The notes under the pieces were generated by a model that was given only the letters and a program-made list of their open reading frames with translations, ran no database searches and was not told where the DNA came from. Below, one piece after another: positions 57,542-64,000 of a DNA stretch of 64,000 nucleotides; the stretch's first letter is position 1; each line of letters begins with the position of its first letter. Position numbers and translations under genes: made by a program. Origin of the DNA: Allium sativum (Eukaryota; Streptophyta; Magnoliopsida; Asparagales; Amaryllidaceae); contig CM060919.1 in the NCBI GenBank assembly GCA_030737875.1, forward strand, positions 803,875,160 to 803,939,159, given 5' to 3'.

Positions 57542-60500
57542 TGTAACATCCCGCATTTCTATTAACACTAAAGTTGCTAATACAAAAATAAATGTGTAAA
57601 GGGGAGATGTATCTAATGTGCATACAAGAATAATAATAAATGTGTAAAGGGGAGATGTATCTAATGTGCATACAAGAATAATAATAAATGTGTAAAGGGG
57701 AGATGTATCTAATGTGCATACAAAAATAATAATAAATGTGTAAAGGGGAGATGTATCTAATGCGTACGTAATTATATGGATTGACAAATAATAGTAAATG
57801 TACATTAAGAAAGAAATGGTGAACATAATTGGCTTCTCTTTACAACGGGCGGCTCCGGTTTACCCTAGCTTCATCGACGACTCAAATTAACTTGTAACTC
57901 TATAAAAAGACCCTAGGTCTCAAACTAAAAATTTACAAAAAAAAAGAATAAGAATTGGAGCCACCATGCCGTCTGCTGAGAACTAGAGGGAGCCTCCACT
58001 TGAAAGAGACGAACAACATAGCGAATACAAACTAAAAGATTAAAAAGCAACAATAAATTAGAATCAAAGCAACGTCTTCCCAAAGGAAAGCTTTGCAAAT
58101 TCAGAATTTCAAAACTCAGAAAACAAGACCGTCTACGATTGTAAGTTTAGCTACATTTTTAGAATGCGAATTAATATGAATATCATGTGTTGCAATGAAA
58201 TGATAATAGTACGTTGTGATTTGATTCTATTATCATGTTGAATTGAGAATTATTAAGTATGATGTTTATTATGTTTTATAATATTAATCTATGCCAGTGA
58301 CTTGATTCTATTATCATGTTAAATTTGGGATTATTGGATTAGATTATTTGTATAAGCATGGACTTGGATTGTAACATCTTATGAGAATTGTGTAGTTTTT
58401 TATGCAAGTTTATGTAGTGAAGTTATGCGACCAATTGTCAAATCTATATGTTCATGTTTATGCAAAACTTATGCCATGTTCACACTTATCATATGTTGGG
58501 ATTAATTTGCAAGTATGTTTAAATCTATGTTACTAATTAACACATGTGTGTTGATTAGCCTGTGTTGCTAACTCACATATACGTATGTTGCTTTGCCTAT
58601 GTTGCAAATTAACATATGTATATGGATTAGTTCATATTGCTAATTCTCATGTATGTTGTTAATATGTCCTATGTTAAAAACACATACATGTTGAGTTAGC
58701 CTATAAGTGCAAGTTCATACCTATGACATTATAATGTTTATGTTAGTCTTTTTTACAAGTTTGTACCTATGACATTATAATGTTCATGTTAGTTATTTTG
58801 CAAGTTCACCCCAAAAATGTTCATGTTAGTTATTTTGCAACTATTATGTTCATATTGATTATGCCATCAATACCAAAGTTATACCCTTGTCATGTTTATG
58901 CTAATTTATGCCAATTTGTGTATATTAAATTAGGCTAAGTTTTATCCTAATACTTTACACCAAAAATCATGCGAACGTAAATTAGGCTAAGATGGTTAGC
59001 CTAATATTGGACAGGGTAACGTTGGGTTAAAACGATAATTTTAGGAAAACTTGCCATAAATTGGTCATTAATCACATAAGTGATTTATGGCATAAAAAGG
59101 CATTAATTACCTTAATTAATGAGATTAATTGGAAATGAATGGGAAAGTAATTTGAATTTGAATAATTTACATAATTAAAATGTAAATTAGAAAATACAAA
59201 CGCGCTTAACCCGAGGTTGGATTGAGTTGTGACGTAAACCTACTGGACCCGCCCGGTTGTCCAGTTGTCACAACAATAGCTATCCAATGTGAGAGGTTAA
59301 GGCATGGGGCCCAATAAAAACCCGAGGTTAAACTGAGTTGTGGCGTAAGACTGCCCGGACCCAACCGGCATATAGGCAGCCACAACAATATCTGTCTAAT
59401 CTGAGAGGTTGGTGCTCTAATAAGACAATTAGAGCTGAGTTAGGACTGATAGGGTTAAGTCAATTTAATAAATACTTAACCAAATTCAACATGTTAAATA
59501 ATTTGGATGGTGGGGGTTAGGTTCATTCAGACACTTAACCAATTAACATGTTTGACTAGAAAACCTAGTAACGGGGACCCGTTTCAGCAGTAACCCAATT
59601 ATGTATCATGGTACCCTGAACTAGGCAGGGTGGGGCACGATTACTGGGCTGATTGTAAGCAGTCAAAAGCGACGGCGGTTGGTGCACAGTGTGGGTTCTA
59701 ACAGAGTGCGGGCGTTCACACACTCTAGAGCAGACAAGTCAGGGCACTGGAGCATCAGTAGTATACCCTATGCATGCTAGAATTGTGTCGGGGCCGCCAC
59801 CATGGGACTTGATACACCCCATGGTGGGACCAGCATAGGTATCTACCATATAGGGCCGTAGGACACATGTGAATATACGAGTAGGAGCCAATCTTTTAAA
59901 AGAAAGAGAAAGGGGTCACTTCACCCCAATCACGGGGTGCTTGTTGGTATAAGAATTAGTAGGTGCAGAGATAGAGATTTATAATAAGGTGCGAAGGGAT
60001 GTTCGTTTTAGGACACCTTATCTAGTTCTAGGATAGTCTATTATCCTGATATCGTCCTGTTCTCACTTTATGCAAGTCATGATCTTTTTTATTATTAACA
60101 TTCTGGGAATATAGCTAGACTTACCAGACTTATGTCTGACCCATTTTCCTTTCGTCTTCTTTTCTTCCGTCCCCCCCCCTAGGTCCACAGGGGGGAAACA
60201 CCGCAGCTTAGTCAGTTTTTCATCCAGGTTGAAGAGAGAGAATGTATTGCTTGGATTTCTTTCATTTGGACCATGGCTTTGGATATCATTTATGGGGATT
60301 ATGCAGGTTTATTTATGTTTCATGCTTCTTAAACTTTTAAAATCAAGACAGTATTATGGTTGTAATAATTTGAAGTTTGTTTTGAGATAATGTTGGAAAT
60401 GTTCTGTATGAACACGTATTTATGATAATAAAAGTCTGTTGGTTTTTCCACTGCTTATTTATATGTGTTTATATCTGTCTTGTGTTTTATCTGTGTCTTT

Positions 60501-60570
60501 TACTTATAAACCTCCACCAAAATTAAGGCATTCCCTTTGTGAGTGACCTTAACGGAGGTGGGGTGTTTCA
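57542..60570 (+). repeat. 3' LTR of element C (3029 bp)
   Basis: TGTAACATCCC...GGGGTGTTTCA. Same order of signals as the 5' LTR: 48-bp repeats 57590-57765, TATAAAAA 57901-57908, uORF 57966-57986, GTAAGT 58141, hairpin stems GTTGTGAC/GTCACAAC (59226-59233 with 59267-59274) and GTTGTGGC/GCCACAAC (59337-59344 with 59379-59386), CAG at 60188-60190. Small deletions relative to the 5' LTR occur near 58210 and 58840. Confidence 0.92.
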
Positions 60571-63023
60571 ATACAAGGCAGGATAAACCGAATATACATC
60601 GCACCCATGTTTAATTATCTGCACCTACTGATACTTGCCCAACTAGCACCACGTGCTCATGGTGAAATGATCCCCTTATATCGATCGGCTCCTACTCGCA
60701 TGCATTTATCACGTGTGTAATTCATCCCCCGCTTGACGGTAGATACCTATGCTGGTCCCACCATGGGGTGTATCATATCCTATGGTGGCAACCCGACACG
60801 ATTCAAGATGCACAATGTATGACTACTGATGTTCAGTGCCTGCTTTTTCCACTCCAGAGTACGTGCGTGCCCGTACTCTGTCGGAACCTACACTGACGCA
60901 CCACCCGCCGACGTTTTGGCTGCTTACAATTCAGCCCAGTAATCGTGCCCCACCCTGCCTAGTTCAGGGTTCCATGATACATCTATGTGGGTTACTACTG
61001 AAATGGATCCCCGTTACTAGGGTTTTCTAGCCAACATGTTAAATTGGTTAAGTGTCCAAATTTACCTCACCCCACCCATCAGTTTAGTTAACATGTTGAA
61101 TTGGTTAAGTGTTTCCTTAATTGACTTGACCCTACCAATCTTGACTTAGCTTTATTAGAGCACCAACCACTCACATTAAATAGGTATTGTTGTGGTCACT
61201 GGATTTGCCAGTCGGTTCCTGGTAGTTTTACACCACCACTCAGTCTAACCTCGGGTCCTTTTTGGGCTCAATGCACTAACAACCCACATTAGACAGGTAT
61301 TGTTGTGGTCACTAGATGTGCCGGTCGGTTTCGGGAAGTTTTACACCACAACTCAGTCTAACCTCGGGTTAGGCATATTCGTCTTTTCTAAATTTACATA
61401 TTTATCCTTTTATGCTTATATGTAAATTTGTCAACAATTTATTGTCGTGGCCCACTTTTCTTCTAAATCAAATTCATAATTTTTGTATGTAAATTATACC
61501 ATTTCAAAGCCATACCATTTACATGGTTATGAGCCGAATATGTCAATTACATGTAGTTTCATGTTTTCCCACACCCCCCCTAACGTTACCCCCGTTGTAT
61601 GTTCGAAAAGTTTAATAGAATGTTAGGCTCGACATTTTAGCCTAACTTATAAACTAAAAGGGAAAAAAATCGGAACTTGCAACATTACAACATCGTACAA
61701 AAATATAGATATCACTACAGATGTGTCACATGAACTTGGCATAACATACTTTTAATTATGAACTTGCAAACTAGATCTATGCCACATGAGTCATAAAATA
61801 ATATTTTTACATGGTACTACCAAAACTTAATTAGCCATGTAGTGGTGAACTTGCATAGGGGTTGAATCATGCTAACATAGATCTAACATAAAGGCATATG
61901 GATCTAACATAAAGTTGTAGATCTAAACAAATGTGGTCGTAGATCTAAACATGTATGCATAATGGATCTAAATAATTAGGTATAAACGACGTGACTTAGC
62001 CTAAAACTTGTATGTACCATAATATCATCAAGGTCGTAGATCTAAACATGTATGCATAATGGATCTAAATAATTTGGCATAAACGATATGACTTAACCTA
62101 AAACTTGTATGTACCATAGTATCGCCAACTTAAATATGATAATTTCATTCCCAAACTCCTATACAACATCATAGGTTTATTCACCAATTTCCACATAACA
62201 TGATAGGTTCGATAGACCATAATAGTTCATAGGCATATATGATAGAATAGACATGAATAGACATGAATCATCATCGCATACAACTTGATACAATTCTATT
62301 TTACAATTCATTACAAACCATGTCTTTAATTTATTCACATCTGAAAGGTAACTATACTTACAACAAAAGGAAAAACTTGATTTCTGGAATCTGTATTCTG
62401 AAACTGAATTGCTCGCCTTTGAAGTTGACTAATCATTGTCCTAAACTAGATTTGATTTAATTTGATATAAAGCTTCTATCTTTCCCTTTGAGTTGAAAGA
62501 GATGACAGCTATTCTAAGTTCACTATTGACAGCATGGCGGTGATTTTAGGTTGAGAGTTAATTTGCTTATATAGAGTTTTAATTAATTTAGAGCCGTTAG
62601 ATTAACCCTAGAAGCAATCAAGACCATTCAGTAAAGATGGGATAACACCTCAGCCCTAATGACTCAGCAAGGAGTCAGAAAGGACTCAGCAATGACTCAC
62701 TGTTCGGATCAGAACACTCAGAAACCTGTGCAGGTCTTTAGCCCAACCTGGGCGCACTTGGCAGGTGCACCAGTGCATTTTTTGTACTGGCGCACTTGTG
62801 AAGTGTGCCAGTGCATTCTGGTCGACTTCTGGTTTTTCTGCCTAACTTCGTTCGTCCATATCTCCTTCATACGGTATCCGTTTTATGCAAACTCGGACTC
62901 TATCTCAAGCAGAATTTCGAGACGAACGCAATGGCGTAACCCATGTCCCTTAATTATCACATTTGGAATTAATTATTCTTTAATTCGTTACTTTAATATT
63001 AACTGAAAATACAGGGTGTTACA
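60571..63023 (-). repeat. 5' LTR of B, 5' part (right of element C)
   Basis: Starts with the right ATACA duplication (60571-60575) and continues B LTR sequence to its TGTAACACCC-type end (minus strand start at 63023). It matches 28160-30608. It carries hairpin modules with stems 61302-61309/61345-61352 (8 of 8) and 61189-61196/61232-61239 (7 of 8), the donor GTAAGT (62361-62356) and a TATA-like box near 62569. C therefore split the proposed leader intron of B. Confidence 0.9.
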
Positions 63024-63552
63024 ACGCACAATGGTAACCCGACCTAAATGGTTGGAGATCCCAAGAACCAGGTTCAATGGGTAAAAACATGTATTGTTGT
63101 GATAGTAGATGAACATGCTAAATTTATATATTAAAAAGCATGAATTCCTGAAGTGATTAGAGGATGAGTTAATAGAAACTCTTAATGAGATCTATACCCT
63201 ATTTGGAGTGGAGTACCTACCTTCAAAAGTGCTCTTGATGGACTCACCTATGCGAATTTGGAAACGTGGTTGCTTTCTATGAAGTTTTGGGCAAAACTTC
63301 TAGAGCGTTCACTAAACTGAGATAAACATGCATGATCATAAATGCACAGTCTTATTTGATTTCACTATAGAAATGGTTGTGTGTGGTATGATGTCAGGAA
63401 TAGAGTTCAAGAGCACATGTCACTCTAGTAAAAAACTGAATCTAATTCACTATGCAAAGGTTCAAGTCGGATGACACCTTTATTTATGCACAATCTTATA
63501 TTTTTTTAGAAACTGCTCGAAAAATATTTTAAAATAAATTCAAGTGGTGAAT
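63024..63552 (+). other. Copia 3' untranslated region
   Basis: Begins with ACGCA, the right copy of the B target duplication, and continues the copia sequence left off at 27595. No open frame. It ends in AAGTGGTGAAT, a decayed version of the AAGTGGGGGATTG polypurine region typical of many plant copia elements. Confidence 0.65.
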
Positions 63553-64000
63553 TGTTGGAAATTTTTTATATATGTTATGAATTTATTTAAAAAATTAATT
63601 GTGTTACCAAGAATTTATTACTGAGCAATTAATACAATAGAGCCGTTGAAAGTTATAAGAGTAATATATATACATATATTGTGATGCAATTATCACAATA
63701 GAACCATTGAAAGTTATATCGAAAATATATTTACATATATGTAAATACTAATGATCCTGTAATGGTCCGAAAAAAAATTCGACGCCCGAATTTTCAATAA
63801 TAATACATAATCCCGTATTACTTGCCAAAAATCCATGTATCGAACCCCGACTAATAATAGAAAGAAGTTAGAGGGTGAGAAGAAGAAAGAAATGTTAGAA
63901 TAGAAGAGAAAGAAGAACACATCAGAATCTCACAGTGGAACGAACAAATATAATACATCAAATCTCTAGATTGGTGATTATACACCCTAATGGAAGCGAC
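63553..64000 (+). repeat. Copia 3' LTR start (runs out of window)
   Basis: TGTTGGAAATTT, a common plant copia LTR start, directly after the degraded polypurine tract. It contains a partial duplication (CAATAGAGCCGTTGAAAGTTATA near 63638 and CAATAGAACCATTGAAAGTTATA near 63698). The 3' end lies beyond the window. Confidence 0.6.

Larger units (their letters stand above)
36202..60570 (+). mobile_element. Gypsy element C, host of element D
   Basis: LTRs 36202-39255 and 57542-60570, primer site, gag-pol in one orientation, polypurine tract. Perfect 5-bp target duplication ATACA (36197-36201 and 60571-60575) inside the 5' LTR of B; B sequence is continuous across the site once C and one ATACA are ignored. 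Its pol is interrupted by D at 41935. The LTRs differ by scattered substitutions and small indels. Gag and protease remain open, so C is younger than B. Confidence 0.93.
27596..63023 (-). mobile_element. Gypsy element B (minus strand), host of element C
   Basis: Complete LTR element on the minus strand: 3' LTR 27596-30608, coding region, primer site 35647-35658, and 5' LTR in two parts (35661-36201 and 60571-63023) split by C. Flanks are ACACA (27591-27595) and ACGCA (63024-63028), a target duplication with one mismatch, inside copia. All pol domains are identifiable but interrupted by stops and frameshifts, so B is inactive. It is the older partner of C, with which it shares LTR plan and about the same protein sequence. 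Confidence 0.9.
15692..64000 (+). mobile_element. Decayed Ty1/copia element, split by CACTA and gypsy insertions
   Basis: Copia pieces occur in order on the plus strand: integrase and RT (to 17928), RT end and RNase H (26791-27595), then 3' untranslated sequence and the start of the 3' LTR (63024-64000). Domain order integrase-RT-RNase H identifies copia. The two gaps are explained by insertions with target duplications GTG and ACACA/ACGCA. No 5' LTR, gag or protease is seen between 15692 and 16290, so the left part is lost or lies beyond E. All frames are broken. Confidence 0.85.

Noticed and set aside
57426..57826. Minus-strand frames of about 100 codons with repeated ISPLHIYYY-type peptides
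   Set aside because: They are the 48-bp LTR repeats read in a period divisible by three; the same occurs at 36184-36533. No start context or family.

Overview
The window is repeat-dominated plant nuclear DNA. I find no intact host gene, rRNA gene, tRNA gene or CRISPR array. Almost every base belongs to a transposable element. The families (very long LTR Ty3/gypsy elements with initiator-Met-tRNA primer sites, a Ty1/copia element, a CACTA element and MITEs with 9-bp target duplications) point to a flowering plant; the species cannot be read from this sequence.

Layout. (1) 1-8007: gypsy element A with 4.4-kb LTRs, its left end outside the window and its coding region collapsed to 1.7 kb. (2) 8008-15691: a large imperfect inverted repeat (E) made of two diverged LTR-like arms around a 57-bp spacer, entered by A on the left. 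(3) 15692-64000: a decayed copia element that has been a landing pad. A CACTA transposon (17929-26790, 3-bp duplication GTG) splits its RT, and gypsy element B (27596-63023, minus strand, ACACA/ACGCA) splits its 3' end. (4) Gypsy element C (36202-60570, ATACA) lies inside the 5' LTR of B. (5) Gag-only gypsy element D (41936-55041, GGACA) lies inside the pol of C. D is a tandem LTR-gag-LTR-gag-LTR array with one outer duplication. The nest is therefore copia > B > C > D, supported at each level by a target duplication. Two MITEs with perfect 9-bp duplications sit inside the CACTA element.

A, B, C and D are related gypsy families, probably chromoviruses of the Tekay/Del type: TGTAAC...GTTACA or TTTCA ends, TGGTATCAGAGC primer site, polypurine tract next to a small hairpin, one gag-pol frame ending in a chromodomain-like tail. 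All coding regions are broken, though C keeps an open gag-protease frame of 581 codons.

The most interesting signal is shared LTR architecture. About 220-240 bp after the TATA box each family has GTAAGT. Near the LTR 3' end each has CTGAC, a pyrimidine tract and (C)AG before GGAGG. This looks like a conserved leader intron of about 1.9-3.4 kb. Inside it lie two copies of a module whose 8-9 bp stem changes sequence between copies and families while mostly staying paired, then arrays of further hairpins showing the same behaviour. I know of no published description of this arrangement, but I could not search.
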